Assembly (NCBI GenBank): GCA_030248405.1
Contig: JARCMA010000227.1
Span: 1 to 36,077, forward strand
Direction: 5' to 3'
Length of the DNA: 36,077 bases
From: Microcoleus sp. MP8IB2.171
Lineage (GTDB): Bacteria; Cyanobacteriota; Cyanobacteriia; Cyanobacteriales; Microcoleaceae
The notes beneath the pieces were generated by a model. It had not been told where the DNA came from. It saw nothing but the letters and a program-made list of their open reading frames with translations, and searched no databases. Numbering within the stretch: position 1 is the first letter of the stretch; each line of letters begins with the position of its first letter. Positions 8,575 through 15,375 of this stretch are shown one piece after another. The position numbers and the translations under genes are program-made.

Positions 8575-8647
8575 AGGAGTGGTAGGACTTGAACCCACAA
8601 CATTCGAGGTAGAAGCTCGACACTCTATCCAGTTGAGTTACACTCCC
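8575..8647 (-). tRNA. tRNA-Arg (TCT)
   Basis: TCGAG CTTCTAC CTCGA; GTGGG TTCAAGT CCTAC; A73. Confidence 0.88.
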
Positions 8648-8696
8648 GTATTTTTTGTTGATTTGCGATATTAATAGGACTAACGCACGGGTGGCC

Positions 8697-8762
8697 AGAA
8701 ACCGGGTTTTTTGCGAAAATACTTCGTTTTTACTCGCAAATTCGGTGAAAAACCCGGTTTCT
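8697..8762. repeat. AGAAACCGGGTTTTTT...AAAAACCCGGTTTCT hairpin repeat, copy 1
   Basis: Inverted terminal arms; same family as copies 2-5. Confidence 0.9.
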
Positions 8763-8843
8763 TCGATCCAATACGTAAGTTTTGCAATATAAAAAATTAA
8801 CCATTCAATGGAATCAACCTCCTTAAATTAAAGTAAAAACAAC

Positions 8844-8915
8844 GAGAGTGGCAGGACTCGAACCCACAACATCCGCGTCCGAAGCGCGGCGCTCTATCCA
8901 TTGAGCTACACTCCC
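8844..8915 (-). tRNA. tRNA-Arg (TCG)
   Basis: CCGCG CTTCGGA CGCGG; 72 nt canonical cloverleaf. Confidence 0.9.
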
Positions 8916-8978
8916 CTAAATTGGTAGTCCTGACAGGATATTACCCCGCTCTTGCTTGTAGCAAACAGGACTCCAAAA

Positions 8979-9049
8979 GCGGATGATGGGACTCCAACCC
9001 ATGCGCTGAGAATGGCACGCTCTGATGCTAGCTTTTACATCACACCCGC
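8979..9049 (-). tRNA. tRNA-Gly (GCC), T-loop variant
   Basis: GCGGGTG/CATCCGC; loop GTGCCAT; U73; T-loop TTGGAGT lacks C56; weak anticodon stem. Confidence 0.65.
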
Positions 9050-9108
9050 AAACAAATTTGATATTTCAGCTTACACAAAACTCTCAATTATCAACAGTTA
9101 TAAAACCT

Positions 9109-9187
9109 ATCAACTATCAACTGTCAACTATCAACTGTCAACTATCAACTATCAACTGTCAACTGTCAACTGCCAACTGTCAACTGT
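9109..9187. repeat. Heptamer tandem repeat (TCAACTR)n
   Basis: About 11 consecutive TCAACTA/TCAACTG units with minor variants. Confidence 0.93.
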
Positions 9188-9199
9188 TTAATTAGCCAA

Positions 9200-9269
9200 G
9201 CGGATAACGAGGCTCGAACTCGTGCCTAGAGTTTGGAAGACTCGAATGCTACCGTTACACTATATCCGC
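9200..9269 (-). tRNA. tRNA-Gly (TCC)
   Basis: GCGGATA/TATCCGC; loop CTTCCAA; ACGAG TTCGAGC CTCGT; U73. Confidence 0.9.
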
Positions 9270-9313
9270 AATTAGTTTAGCGATTTTATCTGTTTAACCT
9301 CAACATACAGCCT

Positions 9314-9757
9314 TTACAAAATTGTCAAGTAAGTTTGCGTTGGACTGATGGGTAAAGTTACTAACCGCTGATTTTTCAAATCTAATTCAATTCCCAGAGC
9401 TTCCAGAGGAATCACGCCTAATAAAGGATTCATACCTCCCGGCAATTCCAAACACTCAAACGTACCTTCGCGTCCTACCAAATAAATTTTAGCATCCTGA
9501 AAAATTCTGGCTTTGCTAATGCCATTTGCCGTCTCTACATCCACTTCTTTGAGCAATTCTAAACCAAGTTGAGCAATGATACTTGCAGGTAAGCACAATG
9601 TTGTTGCACCTGTATCAACTAGCACGTTATTTAGAGTGACTGAACGGATTTGGTCGGGAGGCATAAATCCTCGGGCTGCAACATTCTGATCGGCGCGGTT
9701 AGTCACGGTGAGTGTGGTAATAATTTTTCCCATTGAGGTGTTGTCAGTTGCTAGCAT
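9314..9757 (-). CDS. Retropepsin-like (clan AA) aspartic protease family protein
   Basis: 147 aa with NVLVDTGATTLCLP active-site motif and LLGVIPLEALGIELDLKNQRL C-terminal motif. Confidence 0.85.
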   Translation of the reverse strand: MLATDNTSMGKIITTLTVTNRADQNVAARGFMPPDQIRSVTLNNVLVDTGATTLCLPASIIAQLGLELLKEVDVETANGISKARIFQDAKIYLVGREGTFECLELPGGMNPLLGVIPLEALGIELDLKNQRLVTLPISPTQTYLTIL

Positions 9758-9891
9758 AGTTTAACCTTGAACTACTCTACCTCAATTATGGCAAGTTTTT
9801 GGGAAACTGTTTTGTTGCAGCAAAACGACAACTGCAAATTTGGGAAGGTGGCGATCGCAATTCTGCCTAAAGAGCGATCGTATTTTCCCAA

Positions 9892-9962
9892 GCAGGTGGC
9901 GAGAGTTGAACTCGCAAGAAAGCTTTACAAGAGCCTCATGTTGCCAATTACATCACACCTGC
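9892..9962 (-). tRNA. tRNA-Thr (TGT)
   Basis: GCAGGTG/CACCTGC; AGGCT CTTGTAA AGCTT; GCGAG TTCAACT CTCGC. Confidence 0.9.
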
Positions 9963-9967
9963 ATTTT

Positions 9968-10046
9968 TGGTGGCGGGGGCAGGAGTTGAACCTGCTATTA
10001 AGAGGCTTATGAGACCTCCAAGCCTACCCAGGCTACGTCACCCGCA
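9968..10046 (-). tRNA. tRNA-Met (CAT), initiator-like, encoded CCA
   Basis: GAGGT CTCATAA GCCTC anticodon arm; GCAGG TTCAACT CCTGC; 3' CCACCA; irregular acceptor base and D stem. Confidence 0.7.
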
Positions 10047-10058
10047 ATGTCACCAAAT

Positions 10059-10131
10059 GCCCCTGGCTGGATTTGAACCAGCAACCTTCTCGTTCTAAGC
10101 GAGACACCTCTTCCAATTGGGCTACAGGGGC
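10059..10131 (-). tRNA. tRNA with TAG (Leu) anticodon and short variable loop
   Basis: GCCCCTG/CAGGGGC; TCTCG CTTAGAA CGAGA; variable loop AGGTT (5 nt); A73. Confidence 0.82.
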
Positions 10132-10180
10132 AATTTTGTTTAGTTAACCTAACATCTTGAACAATTCTCAACAAGCTTTG

Positions 10181-10246
10181 AGAAACCGGGTTTCTGACAA
10201 AAGATATCGGGTTTTATGCAAAGTATTTGCCAGAAACCCGGTTTCT
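10181..10246. repeat. AGAAACCGGGTTT hairpin repeat, copy 2
   Basis: AGAAACCGGGTTTCTG...CAGAAACCCGGTTTCT. Confidence 0.88.
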
Positions 10247-10295
10247 GCCACAGGTGCAATATCTCAGGTTAAGAGGACTTATGCGCTCAGACTAA

Positions 10296-10360
10296 AGAAA
10301 CCGGGTTTTTATCTAATCTGTGGGTTAGTGCGAAAATTTTTCGTAAAAAACCCGGTTTCT
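10296..10360. repeat. AGAAACCGGGTTTTT hairpin repeat, copy 3
   Basis: AGAAACCGGGTTTTT...AAAAAACCCGGTTTCT. Confidence 0.9.
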
Positions 10361-10402
10361 GACCCCATATATAAGTCCCTCCAATATTTATGAAAAATTC
10401 AT

Positions 10403-10475
10403 GCTCCCGACAGGATTTGAACCTGTAGAAAAATAAGTTCTCGACCTAGCGCGTCTGCCGTTTCGCCACGAGAGC
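10403..10475 (-). tRNA. tRNA-Leu (GAG), shortened variable arm
   Basis: GCTCTCG/CGGGAGC; Leu-like D arm GGCGAAACGGCAGACGCG; CTAGG TCGAGAA CTTAT; 6-nt variable loop; A73. Confidence 0.78.
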
Positions 10476-10504
10476 AAATAACAGAAATTGGCGATTAGCC
10501 AAGT

Positions 10505-10577
10505 ACCCCTGACAGGATTTGAACCTGCAAAACACCGATTCTGATTCGATGATGTTTTCCAATTACATCACAGGGGT
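10505..10577 (-). tRNA. tRNA with CAG (Leu) anticodon and short variable loop
   Basis: ACCCCTG/CAGGGGT; ATGT/ACAT D stem; ATCGA ATCAGAA TCGGT; variable loop GTTTT; A73. Confidence 0.75.
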
Positions 10578-10582
10578 AAAGT

Positions 10583-10655
10583 CGGGATAGCAGGATTTGA
10601 ACCTGCAACCTTCGGCTCCCAAAGCCGCCGCGCTACCAAGTTGCGCCACATCCCG
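10583..10655 (-). tRNA. tRNA-Pro (TGG)
   Basis: CGGGATG/TATCCCG; CGGC TTTGGGA GCCG; A73. Confidence 0.9.
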
Positions 10656-10660
10656 TTCAT

Positions 10661-10741
10661 GCTCCCGGTGAGACTCGAACTCACAATCTAAAATAGAACA
10701 GATTTTAAGTCTGCCGCGTCTGCCAATTCCGCCACAAGAGC
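10661..10741 (-). tRNA. tRNA-Leu (TAA), class II
   Basis: GTGGCGGAATTGGCAGACGCG D arm; GCAGA CTTAAAA TCTGT; long variable arm; A73. Confidence 0.9.
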
Positions 10742-10764
10742 AAGTAAAAACTTAGTTAAAAAAT

Positions 10765-10841
10765 TGGTACTCCTGACTGGATTTGAACCAGTAACACACA
10801 AGGTTTGAGCTTGCCGCCTCTGCCAATTGGGCTACAGGAGC
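10765..10841 (-). tRNA. tRNA with CAA (Leu) anticodon, short variable loop, encoded CCA
   Basis: GCTCCTG/CAGGAGT; GCAAG CTCAAAC CTTGT; variable loop GTGTT; ACCA encoded. Confidence 0.8.
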
Positions 10842-10872
10842 ATCATCATTACTGCTGTTAGAAAAGCAGAAC

Positions 10873-10945
10873 TCGGAAGGCAGGGTTTGAACCTGCATTG
10901 TTCCGCTTTCAAAGAGCGGTGCCATGCCAATTAGGCGACTTCCGA
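10873..10945 (-). tRNA. tRNA-Gln (TTG)
   Basis: TCGGAAG/CTTCCGA; CCGCT CTTTGAA AGCGG; G73. Confidence 0.9.
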
Positions 10946-10954
10946 ATAATTGAA

Positions 10955-11027
10955 TGCCGGGGTAGGCTTTGAACCTACAAACTGATGCTTCAGAGGCATC
11001 CGACTTTGCCAATTTGTCCACCCGGCA
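10955..11027 (-). tRNA. tRNA-Gln (CTG)
   Basis: TGCCGGG/CCCGGCA; GATGC CTCTGAA GCATC. Confidence 0.9.
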
Positions 11028-11058
11028 ATTTAAACAGGAATTGCACATTTCTAACCAA

Positions 11059-11124
11059 AGAAACCGGGTTTTTTACCTAATCTACGGACTACAGCGAAGA
11101 ATTTTCGTAAAAAACCCGGTTTCT
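11059..11124. repeat. AGAAACCGGGTTTTTT hairpin repeat, copy 4
   Basis: AGAAACCGGGTTTTTTAC...GTAAAAAACCCGGTTTCT. Confidence 0.9.
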
Positions 11125-11158
11125 GGCCACCCGTGCGTAATTCCTATAAAAAAATGGC

Positions 11159-11229
11159 TGCCTCAGTAGGACTCGAACCTACAACCATCACGTTAACAGC
11201 GTGCAGCTCTACCATTGAGCTATGAGGCA
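11159..11229 (-). tRNA. tRNA-Asn (GTT)
   Basis: TGCCTCA/TGAGGCA; loop CTGTTAA; G73. Confidence 0.9.
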
Positions 11230-11236
11230 ACGCAAT

Positions 11237-11308
11237 CCCCCAAGTCAGTGTCGAACTGACGGCCTCTTGTTCTTCACACAAGCGCTCTACCAACTGAGCT
11301 ATCGGGGG
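11237..11308 (-). tRNA. tRNA-Phe (GAA)
   Basis: CCCCCGA/TTGGGGG; CTTGT GTGAAGA ACAAG; A73. Confidence 0.9.
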
Positions 11309-11313
11309 AAAAC

Positions 11314-11399
11314 GGAGAAGGAGGGATTTGAACCCTCGACGGTTGTTAAGCCGCTCTTTCTTAGCAGGAAAGCGCCATAAGCCTCTCGGCCACCTCTCC
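11314..11399 (-). tRNA. tRNA-Ser (GCT)
   Basis: GGAGAGG/CTTCTCC; CTTTC CTGCTAA GAAAG; long variable arm; G73. Confidence 0.92.
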
Positions 11400-11408
11400 T
11401 CAATGAGC

Positions 11409-11482
11409 GAGAACGGAGGGATTTGAACCCTCAAATTTTCAGTTGTGCAAACTGAATTGTTGTCCAGTTACAACACATTCTC
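11409..11482 (-). tRNA. tRNA with GCA (Cys) anticodon, G73
   Basis: GAGAATG/CGTTCTC; TCAGT TTGCACA ACTGA; GAGGG TTCAAAT CCCTC. Confidence 0.75.
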
Positions 11483-11517
11483 TCGATCGCAATTGCATAT
11501 TACATACAGTTGCAAAT

Positions 11518-11598
11518 GGGTCGGGCTGGAATTGAACCAACAACGCTTTAAGCTACTGTTTTACAGACAGCTACCCACACCAATAGGAGGGCCAACCC
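11518..11598 (-). tRNA. tRNA-Tyr (GTA)
   Basis: GGGTTGG/CCGACCC; CTGT CTGTAAA ACAG; class II variable arm; A73. Confidence 0.88.
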
Positions 11599-11611
11599 AA
11601 TATTGAAAATT

Positions 11612-11686
11612 TGGTAGGTCGCCGAGGAATTGAACCTCGATCCATCCGCTTAAAAGGCGGCTGCAAAACCATTCTGCCAACGACCC
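11612..11686 (-). tRNA. tRNA-Lys (TTT), encoded CCA
   Basis: GGGTCGT/GCGACCT; GCCGC CTTTTAA GCGGA; ACCA encoded. Confidence 0.88.
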
Positions 11687-11692
11687 ACGCAA

Positions 11693-11766
11693 AGTGCTGA
11701 CGGGAGTTGAACCCGCAAATCACTTGGGTGAAAACCAAGCGGCTTAAACCATTTGCCTACAGCACT
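11693..11766 (-). tRNA. tRNA-Glu (TTC)
   Basis: AGTGCTG/CAGCACT; CTTGG TTTTCAC CCAAG. Confidence 0.88.
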
Positions 11767-11768
11767 AT

Positions 11769-11800
11769 TGATTTTAGATTTTAGATTTTAGATTTTAGAT
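11769..11800. repeat. Heptamer tandem repeat (ATTTTAG)n
   Basis: Four consecutive ATTTTAG units. Confidence 0.9.
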
Positions 11801-11860
11801 TGGGAATTTGCAATTTTTGATTGCGATTTTTGATTGCTCCTGCGAATCAGCAAAAACAGA

Positions 11861-11933
11861 GGTTAGGGCGGGAGTTGAACCCGCGAAATTCGGTTTTGCA
11901 GACCGACGCTTTGAGCCGCTCAGCCACCTAACC
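11861..11933 (-). tRNA. tRNA-Cys (GCA)
   Basis: GGTTAGG/CCTAACC; TCGGT CTGCAAA ACCGA; U73. Confidence 0.9.
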
Positions 11934-11937
11934 TGGG

Positions 11938-12008
11938 AGTCCCGACGAGGTTTGCACTCGCAATCTTCACCTTGAGAGGGTGACGGCTTGACTTTTGCCT
12001 GCGGGACT
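11938..12008 (-). tRNA. tRNA-Glu (CTC), T-loop variant
   Basis: AGTCCCG/CGGGACT; TCACC CTCTCAA GGTGA; T-loop TGCAAAC. Confidence 0.75.
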
Positions 12009-12013
12009 TTGAC

Positions 12014-12086
12014 GGGAGTAACGAGACTTGAACTCGCAACCTTTCGCTCGACAGGCGACTGCTCTAACCGGTTGAGCTATACCCCC
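12014..12086 (-). tRNA. tRNA-Asp (GTC)
   Basis: GGGGGTA/TACTCCC; loop CTGTCGA; G73; first intact gene of the array in the direction of transcription. Confidence 0.9.
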
Positions 12087-12136
12087 GTGATAATCAACAA
12101 TAAAACTCTTGCAAAAGTCCTTGTAATCAAATTTTC

Positions 12137-12201
12137 GGACGGGCAAGATGCCCATCCCACAAAAAGTTTTTTCTCTTGTGGGATGGGCATCTTGCCCGTC
12201 C
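12137..12201. repeat. Perfect 26-bp inverted repeat with 13-nt loop
   Basis: GGACGGGCAAGATGCCCATCCCACAA ... TTGTGGGATGGGCATCTTGCCCGTCC. Confidence 0.93.
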
Positions 12202-12425
12202 TAGCTATTTTTGCAAGAGGTCTAATATTTTGTCCTTGAATTACTTAAGTTTGGGCGGCTGGCGGTTGATTCCGCGTACTACAACCCGATCGGGCTTTTG
12301 TTGCCGGAGTCTACACCGCCAAATGTCCGCAATTATGTGACATGATTAATTATCTATTCAGTTTTCAAGGTTCGTATTGCTTGTGGGCTAAAGCTTTGAA
12401 GCTCTTTCCCCTTTGCTATATATTT

Positions 12426-12455
12426 ATACTACATTACGTACTACAGAACTGTCAA
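12426..12455 (-). promoter_or_regulatory. Candidate sigma70-type promoter for the tRNA array
   Basis: Minus strand TTGACA-18 nt-TAGTAT (then AAATA), upstream of and oriented toward the array. Confidence 0.4.
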
Positions 12456-12594
12456 GGGGGTAATACAACTTTTTTTTAAATTGTTTTTTTTTCAATGGTG
12501 TCGATCGCCCCAACCAACACTCCCACTCCCCCGAACCCACGAAAAATCAGGACATTCGGCTGCTAAACTGGTGCTGTAGCGCGTGGTAAATCCG

Positions 12595-13052
12595 ATGCTG
12601 AAACTGTACTACACTCCGATCTCTCTGAATTCTCGCCGTCGCGCGAGGTGGCACTTCTGGAAAAGCAGATTGAGTTTGAGCCGATCGCACTTAACCTCGA
12701 CGGCGACCAATTTGGGCCGGATTTTCTAGCAATTAACCCCTTCCACCGCATACCGGTGTTGGTGGATGGAGATTTGACTTTGGTTGAGTCGCTGGCAATT
12801 CTCGATTATATAGATGCAAAATATCCCACGCCCCCACTGCTACCAACAGAGGCGAAAGCCTTGGGAATTGTGCGGATGGTGTCCATGCTGACTTTAAATG
12901 AACTGTTACCGGCAATGTTTCCCTTAACCAGGCAAATGCTGGGTGTGCTGGGAGACATTGAGGAAAAATTGGCACAGTCAAAGATCTACCGGGCGATTGA
13001 AATCGCGGCTATACAAACAATGTCCACCTCCGTGGACTCAAGAAACTTCTAA
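12595..13052 (+). pseudogene. Glutathione S-transferase family, frameshifted and truncated
   Basis: MLKLYYTPISLNSRR in one frame (ATG 12595), LLEKQIEFEPIALNLDGDQFGPDFLAINPFHRIPVLVDGDLTLVESLAILDYID in another from about 12648; C-terminus lost into repeat sequence. Confidence 0.75.
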
Positions 13053-13137
13053 CATCCTAAATATATCGGGTGATTGAAATCGCCCTTAATTTCTTCAACC
13101 CGCGTCGGCGGGTTTCGTCTGTGTCGGCGCGATTTCA

Positions 13138-13190
13138 ATCGCCCGCTTCCCATCGCCCGCTTCCCATCGCCCATTTCCTGTCGCCCGCTT
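13138..13190. repeat. 14-bp (2x7) tandem repeat TCGCCCGCTTCCCA
   Basis: About 4 imperfect consecutive units. Confidence 0.7.
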
Positions 13191-13298
13191 TGACCCCGCT
13201 GTCGATCGCCCGCTGAGACATATTTATCAAAAATAAGGTTTATTTTCCCTGAAATTCCCATTATCATGATCGGCAGTGTGGAGTGAAAGGAATCCCAA

Positions 13299-14231
13299 GT
13301 GACCGGAAATCATCTGTTTCAAAGACTGAGAAAAAAATGGCGTTTTGTGGCGATCGCCCTGGCAGCGGCTGCGATTAGCTTGATCATCGGTATGCTGCTG
13401 CCAGGAAACCAACAAGGAAGCGACAACCCTGCAACCGCTGCGGTGCAGGTGCAGAACCTTAACCAATCCTTAACCGTAAATCCGTTAGTAAAAGAGGTTG
13501 GGGACAATCAAATAGCGTTTAATGTCGATCGCACAATTGAGCAATTTCTGACTGTATTAGAATCAAAAGAAAAACGTCTCACATTTGTACCACCAGAGCA
13601 GTTTCAGGGAACAACTGTTTTTGAGGGAAAAATTAAAGATTCTGAGAAAGTTATTGCTTTAACAGTTGATGACGGCCCGTGGCCGGAAACGACTGAACAA
13701 ATGCTCGATATTTTTAAGCAAAATGATGTTAAAGCCACATTTTTTTGGATAGGTAAATCTCTAGAAAGTTCTCCTGACATTGCTCGTCGAGTTGTGGCTG
13801 AAGGTCACGCGATCGGCAATCATACGTGGCATCACTGGTACGATCAGATGGATGCGGCGACGGCGGCTGATGAAATCGATCGCACGGCTAAACTTATTTA
13901 CGAAACGACGGGAGTTAAGACTACTTTTTTCCGCCCGCCGGGGGGAGTTTTGAATAATGGCTTGGCTAAGTATGCTAAAGAGCAGAATTATGCTGTTGTG
14001 ATGTGGTCGGTAACTTCTGCGGATACCGATCCGCGCGCTCAACCGTCGGCTTTTGTGAATAATGTGTTGAAGGGTGCGAAGCCGGGGGCGATCGTTTTGA
14101 TGCACGACGGCGGGGGCGATCGATCTCGTACTGTTAAGGCTTTACCGGAGATGATTGCTGGTTTGAAACAGCAGGGATATCGGTTTGTGACGATTCCTGA
14201 GTTGCTGGAAATGCAAGGGCAATCAGCGTAA
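13299..14231 (+). CDS. Polysaccharide deacetylase (NodB homology) family protein
   Basis: N-terminal TM segment; IALTVDDGPWPETTEQML, HAIGNHTWHH, TTFFRPPGG motifs. Confidence 0.92.
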   Translation: MTGNHLFQRLRKKWRFVAIALAAAAISLIIGMLLPGNQQGSDNPATAAVQVQNLNQSLTVNPLVKEVGDNQIAFNVDRTIEQFLTVLESKEKRLTFVPPEQFQGTTVFEGKIKDSEKVIALTVDDGPWPETTEQMLDIFKQNDVKATFFWIGKSLESSPDIARRVVAEGHAIGNHTWHHWYDQMDAATAADEIDRTAKLIYETTGVKTTFFRPPGGVLNNGLAKYAKEQNYAVVMWSVTSADTDPRAQPSAFVNNVLKGAKPGAIVLMHDGGGDRSRTVKALPEMIAGLKQQGYRFVTIPELLEMQGQSA

Positions 14232-14583
14232 GTTGTGCGGGCGATTGCTTGTCTTGGGAGCATCCCGATTTTGTAAAAAGCGTTTTTTAGGAGTGCTAGC
14301 AAAATTGGGATGCTCCCCTCGACTAAGGAATACACAGCACACAGGTTATTTAAATCTGTATCCGAGTTACAAAAAATATTATATCGGATATTGAATCAGG
14401 GAGAACTGATAATTAAATGGCACAGAAAAGTTAAACATAAAGGTAATGCTGAAGCGTGAAAGTTAAATGGAAAAGAGCTTAATGCTGTTAGAACGTGCTA
14501 CCATTGGGTGGCACAAGCACGGCTCTTGGTATTACCCTTTTATGGTATACTACTTTATGTCAATAGTACGAAGGAGAAATGTA

Positions 14584-15375
14584 ATGAATTTTAGAACTTT
14601 TATTGATATGTCAAAGTGGGGAATCTTACTGAGAATTCTTCCCCTTACAGCACTATTCTGCTTAACGAAATGGTTTGTTCATCAGATGCATTGGGGACTG
14701 GGTAAGTCCGATAGTCAGATCGGTTCTCTGTTGGCGGCGGTAACATTCATCTTGGCATTTGTGTTGAACGGAACCCTGAGTGATTACCGTGCCAGCGAAG
14801 ATATGCCAGACCAGATTGTGAATGCGGTTGAAACGATTCAAGATACAAATTTGCTGATTGCCGCCCGCCAGCCCGACTATGACCCAACTCTGCTTACTCA
14901 AGGTTTAGTTGAGATCCTGAACTCTGTTCTACTCTGTTTAAAACAAAATAAGCCATTCTTAAGAGTTGAAAATACTGTTACGAACCTCAACCAATTGTTG
15001 GTTCCATTGTCAAAGTTTTGCGAAGCTCCTTTGATGGCTCGCCTTCAAGGTGAACAGGGAAAAGTTCGTCTGGTTATTGCCCGAATTCAAAGAATTCGTA
15101 ATACAGACTTTCTGCCATCCGCCTATGGCTTGCTCCATACTCTGATAATTGCCGCAAGCTTTGCTCTGTTGACAACTTATACCGAATATTTCATTGCCAA
15201 TTTGTTGGTTTCAGGTTTTCTATTTACGTCATTCATGTATTTGTTGTTTCTCATCTACGATCTTGACAATCCTTTTGAGTACGACGGTAAATCAAGTGCG
15301 GATATTGATTTGTCACCTCTAGAGCATTCGTACCATCGACTGAGTACGAGTCTATCGGAAATCAATGATCCTTAA
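14584..15375 (+). CDS. Bestrophin-like / DUF4239-like membrane protein
   Basis: Several hydrophobic segments; LLIYDLDNPFEY C-terminal motif; GGAGAAATGTA upstream of ATG 14584. Confidence 0.6.
   Translation: MNFRTFIDMSKWGILLRILPLTALFCLTKWFVHQMHWGLGKSDSQIGSLLAAVTFILAFVLNGTLSDYRASEDMPDQIVNAVETIQDTNLLIAARQPDYDPTLLTQGLVEILNSVLLCLKQNKPFLRVENTVTNLNQLLVPLSKFCEAPLMARLQGEQGKVRLVIARIQRIRNTDFLPSAYGLLHTLIIAASFALLTTYTEYFIANLLVSGFLFTSFMYLLFLIYDLDNPFEYDGKSSADIDLSPLEHSYHRLSTSLSEINDP

Noticed and set aside
9109-9187. Possible CRISPR-like array
   Set aside because: Period is 7 bp with no spacers; it is a heptamer tandem repeat. No CRISPR array or cas gene was seen anywhere in the window.
9109-9191. ORF 8952-9191 with YQLSTVNYQLSTINYQLSTV repeats as a repeat protein
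   Set aside because: The peptide repeat is simply the translated TCAACTR heptamer array.
7343-12239. Short ORFs in the array region such as GRGRDSNPH..., GGCWSDSNRHFPSCELSAF..., APVAQLAEAASSNLV..., PHSSMVELHAVNVMVVGSSPTEA
   Set aside because: They are translations of tRNA genes or their antisense (T-arm and acceptor sequences give these familiar peptide strings), not proteins.
12243-12320. Intact tRNA between the candidate promoter and tRNA-Asp
   Set aside because: Ends and a D-like arm can be drawn but no anticodon arm with U33 and no T-loop on the correct strand; kept only as a possible remnant.
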